DNA of 64,000 nt from Pseudoips prasinana (lineage: Eukaryota > Arthropoda > Insecta > Lepidoptera > Nolidae), in contig OX621246.1 in NCBI GenBank assembly GCA_951640165.1, positions 6,287,001-6,351,000 of the forward strand. Reading direction: 5' to 3'. How positions within the stretch are numbered: the stretch's first letter is position 1; each line of letters begins with the position of its first letter. Made by a program: the position numbers and the translations under genes. Under the pieces are notes generated by a model. That model searched no databases and was not told the DNA's origin. It was given only the letters and a program-made list of their open reading frames with translations. Below, one piece after another: positions 39,899-49,790 of the stretch.

Positions 39899-39938
39899 TG
39901 TTTTTGTCCAGCTAGTTTGTTCTACGCGAATAACAGTG
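39899..39938 (-). promoter_or_regulatory. RSS-like terminal repeat (heptamer-24-nonamer)
   Basis: On the minus strand: CACTGTT (39932-39938), a 24-bp spacer, then ACAAAAACA (39899-39907). The nonamer differs from the V(D)J consensus in the last base only. The other terminus (38608-38647) has a perfect heptamer CACAGTG but a weak nonamer. In this superfamily these are the transposase binding and cleavage sites. Confidence 0.75.
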
Positions 39939-39943
39939 AGTCG

Positions 39944-40095
39944 GTAGGTACTCCATATTTTTATGAAGCCTTTTCATGTCAAAAAGCCGTTACATTTTAA
40001 AGAGTTTAAGTGTGTTAAGGGAGTTAGACTCTGTTTGCCTAACTGACAGCAATGAATATCATGACCCCATTTCATCTCGTAGGGCGCCGCATCTC
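39944..40095. other. Short spacer
   Basis: No feature recognised. Confidence 0.3.
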
Positions 40096-40099
40096 AGCG

Positions 40100-40253
40100 T
40101 CGCTCTGTGTACTACCACCATGCGATAGTCAACCCATCCGCCAAGTGTGACGATTATGACATATCCCCCCAACGAATGGACACACTTTCATTGTGGAGAT
40201 ATTTGGGGAAGGCCTTTGAGTCCCAGCAGTGGACGTCATTCCGCTGATATGGC
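40100..40253 (+). repeat. RTE-type LINE 3' end
   Basis: 'ccgccaagtgtgacgattat' 'gacatatcccccc', 'gtggagatatttggggaagg' 'cctttgagtcccagcagtgg' and 'cattccgctgatatgg'. Non-coding 3' end. The next element begins directly after it. Confidence 0.65.
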
Positions 40254-40261
40254 GAAGGCTC

Positions 40262-41108
40262 GGCGCACGAATTGAACTCGCACGAAACGTGCGAATCGAT
40301 TCTTTTTAATAATAATATTTTTTCTGTAGGCGATTCGCACGACGTTAATTAATTGGTGTGCGAATAGACTCCTCTAAAAATATGTAGTAGGCTATTGGCA
40401 CACAAATTATTTTTTATGAAATGCAGTTAAGATAAAGTATACTTGAGTTCATAAGTAATAAGGGTAAAATGTGTTTTATTACAAAAGAAAAACAAACAAA
40501 ATACAAAATAATCAAAAATATCTTTATTAAAATTAAACCTAAGTACTTAACATCCTCTAAGCTCACTATGACCTGATTTGAGGATAAAAATGTTAAAATA
40601 TCGATCACAGAGTAATAAATTAGTGATACCAAGCGCAGGATACCAAAAAATAGAGAAGTACCAAAACTAGTGATGAAAAATAGATTTACGCGAGTGAGCG
40701 TGATGGAATATAGTGCTTTCTCTTTAAATTTTTCCTATAATAGGCAAATATTGCTGTTTTTCTCTTATTGTTTTGTATTAATAAGCGTGTAGATTTGCTA
40801 CGTTTTAGGTGATAATTATTACTTATTTAATGCAAATCTTTCTTACTTTCAAGTATTTTTTTTTTATTAAAACTTGGATTATTTTTTAGTTTTATATCAG
40901 TGACGGCTGTGTACGACTGTACTTACATTTTTTTATTCCTTAGAATAAAATGTTTGCCAATAGCCTACTACATTATTTTTGGAGGTGTCGATTCGCACAC
41001 CAATAAATTAACTTCGTGCGAATTGCCTACAGAAAAAATAATATTATTGAAAAGAGTCGATTCGCACTTTTCGTGCGAGTTCAATTCGTGCAAATCGTCC
41101 AATAAGCT
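40262..41108. mobile_element. DNA element with about 135-bp inverted repeats
   Basis: The left arm (from 40266) and right arm (to 41090) are inverted matches of roughly 135 bp: 'cacgaattgaactcgcacga', 'ttttttctgtaggc', 'attggtgtgcgaat', 'atgtagtaggctattgg'. 'attcgcac'-type words recur inside the arms. GAAGGCTC occurs just outside at 40254-40261 and 41109-41116 and may be an 8-bp duplication. The 540-bp centre is AT-rich and has no gene. Superfamily not assigned. Confidence 0.75.
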
Positions 41109-41116
41109 GAAGGCTC

Positions 41117-41495
41117 AAGCAAAAGTACCTAACTGTCCTCGCCACTTCTGGTATCTTTTCTATGTTTTAACGGTCTAGAGTTTTTATAAAAACAAACTTT
41201 GGTTGAATCCTCATTGATCTCCATAGTTTGATCCGAGAAAAAAATAAGCATCTGAACGGTTTTCGAGTTATGTTTTTATATTTAACTGTATTTATCAACC
41301 GACCTCAAAAAAGAGGATGTACCCAAGTCGACTGTCTTTTTTTATGTATTTATTTGATTTACCTTTGAAGTTAACTATACTACTATAATACACGTAGTGC
41401 GGCAAATACACACGATGTCCCTAAAAACGGACCCAGCATGCATCTCCACATCAGTAACAGTCCTGACCCGAGGTTTGAACCCTAAAGGTGCTCTG
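41117..41495. other. No gene; two short repeat fragments
   Basis: 41294-41340 ('ccgacctcaaaaaagagga') is a common lepidopteran repeat end. 41400-41490 resembles the 472-699 repeat ('catctccacatcagtaacag'). Confidence 0.4.
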
Positions 41496-41499
41496 AAAT

Positions 41500-41695
41500 A
41501 ATGAAATTTATTCAGGGTTTGTGCATGATTATTTGTTCCATATCTTGGTGTAATTTATCTTTAGTAAGTATGTATTACGAAATATATAAGTATGTTGTCA
41601 GTTGTCTGGTTGCCATAGTCAAGGCTCTACCTAGTTTGGAATCAGACGGCAGTGTGTTAGTTGTTTCAAAATACTTATTTATTCATAAATTTGAC
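41500..41695 (+). mobile_element. SINE-B, 3' part
   Basis: 'ttatctttagtaagtatgta' ... 'gtcagttgtctggttgccat' ... 'ggctctacctagtttggaat' 'cagacggcagtgtgtt'. The tRNA head is missing. Confidence 0.65.
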
Positions 41696-42585
41696 ATGTT
41701 GGAGTCGGTTGTATGTTTTTTTAACCTTAATCATAGTGTATGTTCATAATTCATTGGGCTTAGCTCTTATTACAACATATTAAAGTTTAAAATGCCCTGG
41801 TAACTGTTATTCAGTTGTCCAATTGGGGTTAAAGCATTTTTTGATGAGAAACATCTATAGCACGCAAAACAGATTTCTGGCGTGGCGACGCATGCCGTGG
41901 CGCATGTGCAATCGACTTTTTATTTTGCCATTTTGACATATTTAGTTCCTATCACAATATGTTCTTTTCTGCATATTACTTTTACAAAATAATGTCGATG
42001 TTTCACATCTGCCAGGCGTCCCGTGACGGCTAACATTTTTTTTTATTCCAGAATCACTTGCATTCTCTTCTGAGAAAAGTCGTAAACTCCTTTTTTCAAG
42101 AACTTAAAAGATACGCTTTCTCACTTTTATGACATCACAAAACAGCGATTAGCTGTACAAGTACCATAAAGTGTCTACTTAGTTTTTAAACCGCAATCTT
42201 ACAGCGTGATCTTAGAAGATTCGGGACAACTTAGAGTTCAGTTTTATGAGTTTTTAAGTGGCCATTATGACGGTGGAAGGCCGGTTAATGTCTTTATGTT
42301 GGGGGACAGTCGTGCATGGAAATTTTGTTGAGCGCCATTTAAAGGTGGCTGAGCCCTTCGATATTACCCGCGGTATAGTAGTATTTTATACACTATGTAT
42401 TATTTCATGATATAAGCTATCTACATTCCAAATTTTGTCCGAATTCATTCCATTGTTTTGGCGTTATTGAGTAACAAACGTATTCACGCAGGAGCGTAAA
42501 ACCTCTTCTGTGAAAACCTTTCTACAGGTAAAGACCTCCTAAACTTAATTTAAAAAAGGAAAGTAACTGTATATTATTAAAAAAA
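41696..42585. other. No recognisable gene
   Basis: AT-rich, no repeat match or ORF with similarity. Confidence 0.4.
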
Positions 42586-42587
42586 TA

Positions 42588-42725
42588 TATATCATATCAG
42601 CCGAAAAGCATCCACTGCTGGATAAAAGCCTTCCCCAAGGATCTCCACAATAGCGGGTCCTGTGCTGCCCGCATCCAGTTCCCGCGCGCGACCCTTGCAG
42701 GATTGTTGATCCACCGTGTAGGGGA
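42588..42725 (-). repeat. RTE-type LINE 3' end
   Basis: 'atatcagccgaaaagcatcc' 'actgctggataaaagcc' and 'gcccgcatccagttcc' match the 18898-19170 copy. The coding part is reduced to a few degenerate codons. Confidence 0.65.
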
Positions 42726-42904
42726 AAAATATATATATACTTACTTTTAAATATTCTATTCCTGTTAAGCTAAGAAACTCTTTATAACCTTTTGTTATAT
42801 TAGAATGAAAGTAGACTGGTAGCATATTTTGATAAGTATATACAAGATGTAACATTGTTTGAATTTTTCAAGTTGATCAGTTCCATAGCCAAATTGAGCT
42901 TTTA

Positions 42905-43110
42905 GCTCTTACAGCCTCGTAGGTCTAGCAGTAGCTTGTTAAATCGCAGATTCCGTCGGCGTGAAAATTTGAATGAAATACATGCTTTATTTTATTGAGC
43001 AGCGTGACTGGGAAAGCTTTCCACGTAACAGACACCACTTAAGGGTAAGGTTGTGAGCTGTCTTGCCTTAGAGAGCATGTAAAGCTCGTGGTCCAGCACA
43101 TGTATTGTGC
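42905..43110 (+). mobile_element. SINE-C, degenerate
   Basis: 'cctcgtaggtctagcagtag' (A box), no clear B box, then 'ttagagagcatgtaaagctc' and 'cagcacatgtattgtgc' from the body. Confidence 0.5.
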
Positions 43111-43300
43111 AATTTAACAAAAAAACATTCGATGATAAATAATAAGTCATAATACATAGTGTTGTAATACCTTGACCAACAATTCAGCTTTCATTAACGA
43201 AGTGATCCTCTCGACTGAAGTGGAAATTTCATCCTTATCACCTGGATGAATGACAGCGTGCATATCACAAGAAACTATTTACCGCGGACAACTACACTGA
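43111..43300. other. Short spacer
   Basis: No feature recognised. Confidence 0.3.
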
Positions 43301-43314
43301 GGAATCAATTAACT

Positions 43315-43440
43315 GCATATTTCCGAACTGGTATCATATGAAAACCTTCAAGAAGCGAGCCTATTCCTTTTTTAAAAGCCGGCAATGCACTACCGGCCTT
43401 TTATCCGGCTTCTAGTGGCAGTGATCATTTACTATCACGT
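43315..43440 (+). pseudogene. Probable LINE ORF2 C-terminal fragment
   Basis: One frame reads 'IFPNWYHMKTFKKRAYSF' then 'FKSRQCTTGLLSGF' and a stop. Aromatic-rich 'FP..Y....FK+R...FL' tails like this end the ORF2 of jockey/CR1-like elements. Too short to classify. Confidence 0.45.
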
Positions 43441-43444
43441 GGCC

Positions 43445-43838
43445 GTCTTGCATGTTTCATTTGCTATTTAAGAAAAGAAAGTTATTAGTTACTAGGCATT
43501 AGTCGTAAAAAGTCCTTCAAATAACTCCCAAACTGCAACAGTATGACAGTTAAAGCTGACGTGCTCCTTCCTCATTCATTTGTAAGAAAAAGTAGCTGTC
43601 TGCCGCCCCCCTCAGTTTGTTTATTGATTTCAATTAGGTAACGATGACTAATCGCCGGAGTTCACTTTGGCCGTTGTAATGACGAATATAAATGCGTTCT
43701 AAGCTTATAATAAGTTAAACTGCCTCGTTGCTCGTGATGGGCGTAAGTTGTATAGGAAACAAAATAATCTATTTAGGTCAGCTCGTAGTCCAACCAGTTG
43801 TGGCTATCAGCATTCTACGAGCTATACGAGTAGTACAA
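43445..43838. other. No recognisable gene
   Basis: No signal. Confidence 0.4.
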
Positions 43839-43839
43839 C

Positions 43840-44055
43840 AATAATATCCTGGGACATTATTTACACACGGCCATCTGATCCCAAACTAAGCAGAGCTTGT
43901 ACTATGGAAACCAGATAACTGATAGACTACATATACTATTTTTCTTTTGTAAACACATACTTATATAGATAATTACACCCAGACTCAGGACGAACATACA
44001 TGTTCATGACCTCGGGCGCGAAAAGCAAGCATTTGCCAACCACACCAATCATTGA
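43840..44055 (-). mobile_element. SINE-A
   Basis: 'atatcctgggacattattta' 'cacacggccatctgatccca' ... 'gtactatggaaaccagataa' ... 'cctcgggcgcgaaaagcaag' 'catttgccaaccacacc'. The B-box region is deleted. Confidence 0.75.
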
Positions 44056-44089
44056 AACATAGCAAACCGGTAACCAAGGGGTGGATGTC

Positions 44090-44265
44090 AGATTCTACGG
44101 CTTAACGCATTTTCCGAGGCACGAAGGGTAGTTGAAGATCCAACCAGAATCTGAAACAGACTTTTTATAGTACAAAAGTATTTATTCGGCTCGGGAATTG
44201 AACTTACGACTTTCCGGGACGCAAAGACCGCAAAGCTTATAACGTTCGGACACCATGGCTGTCTA
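44090..44265 (-). mobile_element. tRNA-headed SINE, other family (SINE-E)
   Basis: Minus strand: 'gacagccatggtgtccg' leading to the B-box side 'cgtaagttcaattcccgagc', then 'cgtgcctcggaaaatgcg'. One copy only in this window. Confidence 0.5.
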
Positions 44266-45285
44266 ATGTTTTCAAACCATTTTTCCCAATTTTGCTGAAA
44301 GGAATCTCATATTGAGCTAAGCAAGCCTGTGTACAATATTATTTAGTTTATTTAATGTACAAATGTGATTTCTGTGTACAATAAAGAATAAGATCCACTG
44401 TATATAAGCAAATAAATACATTTGATTCAAACTCGACTTAAATTACATTACATAAACAGATTATCATTAACTACTAGTACATAATATATAGGCCTATATG
44501 GTAGTGTTAAGCATTAAGGTAACCTGCGTCATGGGTTCTAGTTTCTTCCTAGAACCGTAACTCCAAACATTTTTAAATTGGGATAAACATCTCGGAAAGT
44601 GTCTAGCTAACAGTTGTGTGGTTTCATAAGACATATTAAACATCAAAAAGCTCTGAAAGTTCATAAGTTCCTTGCCAGACTTGCAAATTCTGATCAGGAG
44701 GCCTAAGTCGCGGGTCATCGTGATCGTGATCGGCGTTCAAATAGATGTAGGTTAAAAATGACTAAATCAAAGCTTCCATGAGCACATGTGACGTCATAAA
44801 TGGTCCGGAATCGATTTTCAACGTTGAAGCTGCTTGAACTTATGATTAAGTAATATTTATATTTCGTCTGTTTGATCGCCGATCACCCTGATACGTGTCA
44901 CCGATCTGTTCTATATAGGAGTTGCATAGGCCACATGTATGCTTTCCGTATAAGCTTTATAAAAAAAAGGTTAAAACAAGCCCAAAATAAAAGGTGGCAG
45001 GATGTGGTGCCACTATTTTTTGTTTCATCTTGATGACACAAAATTATTAGGTAACGCGATACTTACCGTCATTAGATAACTACTTTATAACCACAATGTA
45101 ACTTCTAACTTTCGTGGGAATAATTTTATAGCAGTTTTTGACACTTTGGAAGTCTGCCGCAGTGAAGAGAGGCGCTACTTTACTGTATTATCATTTAGTT
45201 TTATTGAGTATACAAAATTTCACGTTAGCTCTTAAAAAGATCCCTTGAACCTTCGCTTGCGATTTTTGTCCGATGAAGCAGTGAA
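44266..45285. other. No recognisable gene
   Basis: The minus frame at 44494-44718 (74 codons) has no recognisable similarity. Otherwise AT-rich. Confidence 0.4.
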
Positions 45286-45289
45286 AGCC

Positions 45290-45645
45290 TCCATGATTAT
45301 AATAATAATGTACACCTAGTCGGATTTCGATCGCGGCGCTCAGTCCCAATGAAAATTAGCCATCTGCGCGGGCATATAATAGTGCACAGGTGTGTGCACA
45401 AACACACACTTTCTACTCATTCACGGTCATGATCCGATGACCGATGACTAGTGACACGACCGACAAGAGGTCAGGCACAGAACCGACGGCTTTACGTGCT
45501 CTCACAGGCACGGGGTGTAACACCGCCAACTTTCAGACGTCGGGCTTACTGAGAATTTTCCTTGAAAAATCTCCTTAATTCGCTTTTTGGACCGTCCCGG
45601 GTTTTGAACCTAGGACCTCATTATCTGCACTAACAAGCTACCGTT
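45290..45645 (-). mobile_element. SINE-C, nearly full
   Basis: 3' end 'aataatgtacacctagtcgg', the middle 'ggctttacgtgctctcacag', and the head side 'cgggttttgaacctaggacc' and 'aacaagctaccgttgcc'. Confidence 0.7.
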
Positions 45646-46450
45646 GCCTGTAAATTGTTATTATAACATTTTTTTTAAATAGAGGCGGCTATAAATAAAA
45701 AAAAAATGAAATAGCGCTACATACATTAAAAAACATACCTCGTTTCAAAGTCGGTATAAAATGATATATGGGTCCAAGGATATTAGCAAATCCATGGCTT
45801 CGTGAAAAATTGGAGTTTCATTAGATATATGCCAAATCAATTTTTGTTTTTTATTGGTTACCATGTTTTGCGAGGTTTCAATCTAAACTCTAGATTAGGA
45901 CATAAGAAATTTATTCGTCGGTCGGTAATGCCGTAAGATTTAAGATTTTCCTCTGATAGTGTGGAAATTCTGTTTCGTTTCCGGTTTTACCTGTTGAGCA
46001 CAGGTAAAATCGCGACCGGATAAGTTAATTTATATTTTCGCAGTTAGAAAAATGTCAGATGCGCCACTTTTGACAAACTGACATATTACCACTATGCCAG
46101 TCATTTGATTTGTCCATGTTTAGCAAATTGCCAGGTTTGAGCAATTGACCCCTTTCTCATAGATTTCACATACTAAATTTGATTGTTCTGGAGTAATCAT
46201 TTTCGCGTTATCTGTTTGTGCTTAACTTTCTAAGTTGCTAAAGGGTCAGGTAAACTGTGAAAATGTTTGTAATTTATGAGAACACAAATGGCTTCTCTCA
46301 ACAATTGTGATATTTTCTCTTGTGTCAGGATAAAGGAATATTCTTCGGTACGCGAATGCTATAATTTGGTATTGGTAATTTGGTGGCTAACACTTGGTAT
46401 TTTAGTATTCCGCCTGTCTAGTTGCTAAATTCAGATATAAACGATTGCAC
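45646..46450. other. No recognisable gene
   Basis: AT-rich, no ORF or repeat. Confidence 0.4.
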
Positions 46451-46454
46451 TGTA

Positions 46455-46665
46455 TAATAATAATATCCTGGGACATTATTTACCCACGACCATATGATCC
46501 CAAACTAAGCAGAGCTTGTACTATAAAAACCAGAGAACTGATATACTACATATACTACTTTTCTTTTGTAAATACATACTTGCACACAAACATCCGACCT
46601 GGGTAGGAATCGAAGCCGGCGTGAAAGCAAGCATTTGCCAACCACGCCAACAGGCCAAATAAAAC
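46455..46665 (-). mobile_element. SINE-A
   Basis: 'atatcctgggacattattta' 'cccacgaccatatgatccca' ... 'tcttttgtaaatacatactt' ... 'ctgggtaggaatcgaagccg' 'gcgtgaaagcaagcatttgc'. A stretch after 'catactt' is deleted. Confidence 0.75.
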
Positions 46666-46739
46666 AATTTTAATGTGTATGGTACGGTATCTCAGTCACG
46701 CACGCTCGCACCTACAAACATTATACGATGCAGCCCCTT

Positions 46740-46872
46740 AGGGCCGGGACACATAAACACGATACGACGTCGTGTCGTACCACGATGCGGCGTACATAAA
46801 TGGCCTATGCGTACAAATACGCCGCATCGTGGTACAACACGACGTCGTATCGTGTTTATGTGTCCCGGCCCT
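46740..46872. mobile_element. Fold-back element, 55-bp arms
   Basis: Arms 46740-46794 and 46818-46872 begin AGGGCCGGGACACATAAACA and differ at one position; the spacer is 23 nt. Each arm holds the self-complementary word CGACGTCG. Single copy here. Overlapping small frames (46675-47024) are by-products. Confidence 0.9.
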
Positions 46873-47051
46873 TACTCTGCCACTACAGGACAGGACATAG
46901 GCCACCACGCTGGTCTAGTGTAGGTTGGCGGACTTCCCAAGCCATCAAGGACATTTCGGAAGACTTTCAGGCATGCAGGTTTTCTCACGATCTTTTCCTT
47001 CATCGTTTCAATTTCAAGTACTAGATTATTGATTTCTAACAGGCACGTTAC

Positions 47052-47107
47052 TTTAGTGAGTTCACGTCATCATTATTATGGTGATGATGATGACCTGAAC
47101 TCACTAA
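47052..47107. repeat. Imperfect hairpin
   Basis: 'tttagtgagttca' pairs with 'tgaactcactaaa', with inner 'gtcatcat' pairing to 'atgatgac'; loop near 47080. Confidence 0.75.
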
Positions 47108-47418
47108 ATTGCACAGTTTTACGGTCCATCCACCAGGCTATCTCACAGACATCATAATCAATTTTTATAAACCTCGAATAAGTTAAGGAGACATGTGCAA
47201 TAACCTAGTAAGGAGCTGTCCTAGCTGTCTGCTATAATCTTTAGCAGAGGTGTGTTTCACCCTGCCTATTAGATATCCACTGCGTCATTAGTAATGTGGG
47301 AGCATGTTCTGGGCTAAAATATTGAGAGTCTGCAAATATCGTATTGGGATTTTACTGTAAAGAAGAATCCTTCATTAGCATTAACAGCCACAGAGTCGGG
47401 AAGTTCATCATCTTCATG
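47108..47418. other. No recognisable gene
   Basis: No signal. Confidence 0.35.
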
Positions 47419-47770
47419 TCGAATGACGCCCAATGCTGGACAAAGGCCTCCCAAAAGATCGCTACATTGCAGTTGCATTGCGCTTTGAAAGGGACAGCAA
47501 AATAGCTACAGCAGAATTAATACCGTCCAAAAGTTCTGGTTAAAACATTATCAATCAACGATTCTCCTTTATCGCTAGTTAATTTTTTGTATGACGCCCA
47601 CTGTTGGACGAAGCTCCCCCCCCCCCCCCCCCCCCCCCAACAGAGCGGCACAATGCAGTTGCCTTGTATTTTGAAAGGGGCAGCAAAATATCTGCAGCAG
47701 TGCTAATGGTCCAAAAGGACTGTGTTAAAACATTATCAATCAACGATTCTCCTTTATCGCTAGTTAATTT
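47419..47770 (+). repeat. About 175-bp direct duplication containing a C23 run
   Basis: Two units (about 47419-47588 and 47591-47768) share 'ttgaaagggacagcaaaata' and an identical 3' block, 'aaaacattatcaatcaacga' followed by 'ttctcctttatcgctagtta'. Unit 2 has 23 consecutive C at 47616-47638 where unit 1 has 'ggcctccc'. The units start with RTE-tail words ('gacgcccaatgctggacaaa'). Confidence 0.85.
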
Positions 47771-48630
47771 GTGTTAAAATGCCTCCTATAACGGAGTAAA
47801 TGACGTATCGCTGTCTCTTTTACGATGGTCATACGCCGATACCTGTATCCACGTTTTTATTGACAGATAAATCGCTCTGGTATTCAATGAGTAAGATAAA
47901 TTAAGCTTCTGAGATATAAGCATTAATAATTTGCAATAATTACAGGTGATTGTCTGTAAATAAATACATTGAAATCGTGTGGTTATACTTCAAGAACACA
48001 ATTGCCATAGATTGATGGACTGAATGGGAAAATAATTTTACATTATATGGCGAATTCTTTCAATAGTCTACGCGCCAACTTCGCACATGTGCACTACAAC
48101 GTCTTGTAAATTCTCACCTTGATTTTAAGGGACATTTTAGAAAGTATTCTATATAAGTATAGTAGATTTAGGGTGGTCCTATGAAGCACGGATCGCAGGT
48201 GGACGCAGACGTTTTGTTACATATCTTTCCCAATCTAACTTGCTTAATATGGGGACTATAGTCCTAATCCTAATGCTTACCTGTCAATCCTGCTAATCAG
48301 AATTGACAGCGGCATTATATAAAACTAAATATATTACCAGAGTGCAAGGGACGTCTCCTGACGGCGCGATTGCTCCTTCCAGCGACGCGTGAGTTCTTCA
48401 GTGTCTTGGAACATAAAAGTCCTCCCCTTTAAGTTCCATGACACTTCCACACTCTTGCACTATGCAGAAAATAGAATAATCAGTTCCATAATCAGAATAT
48501 ACAGAACACCTCTTGCATATTTGTAAAGCCTAACAAAATACAGGGATTAAATTTTTTACAAATAAAAAAACGCCGATGGTGCTGGAGGTCTCTGCCCGAA
48601 TATAAATCACCAAACTATTTTTATTTACAG
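47771..48630. other. Probable intron, no other feature
   Basis: Unique AT-rich DNA before the exon at 48631. Weak inverted words lie around 48340-48470 ('gagtgcaag' and 'cttgcact'). No other exon was found. Confidence 0.4.
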
Positions 48631-48754
48631 GTCCATAGAAGTATGGATGAAGACCGGGAGGAAACACAGTGAGATCCTGGCTGAGCAGAAGTTGAGCGAG
48701 GGCCAGCTCCGGAGACCCGGAGCCACCATTATCTTCTGGCTTAAATGCGAACAG
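48631..48754 (+). CDS. Internal exon of an unidentified host gene
   Basis: 124 bp between a textbook acceptor 'tttttatttacag' and donor 'acag|gtaagt'. It is distinctly GC-richer than its surroundings. Only one of the three forward frames is open: it starts with the last base of a split codon and ends on a whole codon (phase 2 in, phase 0 out). The 41 residues include 'SIEVWMKTGRKHSEIL', 'AEQKLSEGQLRRPGA' and 'TIIFWLKCEQ'. I do not recognise the protein. The 'FWLKCE' end faintly recalls the FWLACE motif of RGS domains, but the preceding residues do not support this. It is unlike any TE protein in the window and not repeated here, so it is most likely a genuine host exon, with the rest of the gene outside the window or in unrecognised exons. 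Confidence 0.75.
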
Positions 48755-48846
48755 GTAAGTGATATTGGTCTTAGTTGTAATACAATCTTAGGTACGAATT
48801 TTTACGAATTATCTTGTTACACTTAATTTATCATTACAATTATTCG

Positions 48847-49035
48847 TATCATCATCATCATCTCAGCCGAAAGACGTCCACTGCTGAACAAAGGCCTCCC
48901 CCAAAGATGTCCACAATTGTCAGTCTTGCGCTATCCACACCCAGTGGTTTCCAGCTACTATCACAAGATCATCGATACAGCTTGCCCTACCCATGCGGCG
49001 TCTTTCGGTTCGTGGTCCTCACTCGAGAACCTTTC
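48847..49035 (-). pseudogene. RTE-type LINE C-terminus and 3' end
   Basis: (ATC)n start 'atcatcatcatcatctcagc', then 'ggcctcccccaaagatgtcc' and the reverse of the C-terminal codons (landmark 'tcgagaacctttctgga'). Degenerate, about 190 bp. Confidence 0.7.
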
Positions 49036-49042
49036 TGGATTT

Positions 49043-49245
49043 TTCGAGGATGTGGTTCAAGTTGTTCAAGCCGCCCAGTAGGCGTCTGACATGCTTAACA
49101 CCAGTGTCTAATGTCTAAAACCGGGACCGCCAACGAAATTAGACCAGTTATATGTTCACCCATCTATAAACAGACTTCGTACCTAGGTGCTTAATATGGC
49201 CGAGCACTTACGAGATAAGATCCACCAATTAACTGTGACATACAC
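49043..49245 (-). repeat. Repeat S, diverged
   Basis: 'gttcaagccgcccagtaggc' 'gtctgacatgcttaacacc' 'aaaaccgggaccgcc' and 'tgttcacccatctataaac' match the S copy at 16085 in the same orientation. Confidence 0.65.
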
Positions 49246-49509
49246 ACTAACTAGCAAGGATGTTCTTTTTATTTTCACAATTATAAGGCAGGTGCTGTGT
49301 TTCGGTCGGGAATCGAACGGCACTGATATAGATGACATTCAACGAGCGCGAAGGCTAGAATGTTAATTTTCTACAATATTTGTAGGGGTAGTTTTTTTCT
49401 ACATTATTTGAATATTCATATTTGAGTCTTAAAGGTCCTTAGGCGGTGTATTGCCACCCACATAGACCATTAGGTACCGTCGATAGTTGTTTATTTGTAA
49501 ATTATATAC
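49246..49509. other. Spacer with SINE-like hint
   Basis: 'tcgggaatcgaacgg' at about 49306-49320 resembles a B box, but nothing else supports a SINE. Confidence 0.3.
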
Positions 49510-49518
49510 ATTTTTTGG

Positions 49519-49790
49519 GGTTCCGTACCCGAAGGGTAAAACGGGACCCTATTACTAAGACTTCGCCTTCTGTCTGTCACCAGGCTGTATCTCATGAACC
49601 GTGATAGTTAGGGAGTTGAAATTTTTACAGATGATGTATTTCTGTTGCCGGTATAACAACAAAATCAAATCAAATAAATATTTAATCGGGCTCCCATACA
49701 ACAAAAGTGAATTTTTTGCTCGTTTTTATAGATAATGGCACAGGACACTTCGTGCGCGAGTCCGACTCGCACTTGGCTGGTTTTTTCTGT
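49519..49790 (-). repeat. Interspersed repeat G, full copy
   Basis: On the minus strand: 'ccagccaagtgcgagtcgga' 'ctcgcgcacgaagtg', 'ttatctataaaaacgagc', 'ttgttgtatgggagccc', ending 'cgggtacggaacccc'. It serves as the uninterrupted counterpart of 51221-51773. Class unknown. Confidence 0.75.

Larger units (their letters stand above)
38608..39938 (-). mobile_element. Transib-like (RAG1-related) DNA transposon, internally deleted
   Basis: 1331 bp. The left terminus reads CACAGTG, then 24 bp, then ACAATATTA. The right terminus (reverse strand) reads CACTGTT, 24 bp, then ACAAAAACA. The two termini agree over about 35 bp (shared 'GTAGAACAA', 'CTAGCTGGACAA'). With 5-bp AGTCG duplications and a RAG1-like terminal exon inside, this fits the Transib superfamily, whose ends resemble V(D)J recombination signals. 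It is far shorter than the roughly 3-4 kb usual for autonomous copies, so most of the transposase is missing and it would need help from elsewhere to move. Confidence 0.82.

Noticed and set aside
46675..47024. Two overlapping plus frames (82 and 74 codons)
   Set aside because: They are produced by the inverted arms of the fold-back element.
48631..48754. Assignment of the lone exon to an RGS-domain protein
   Set aside because: Only 'FWLKCE' resembles the RGS FWLACE motif; the upstream residues do not fit. Left unidentified.
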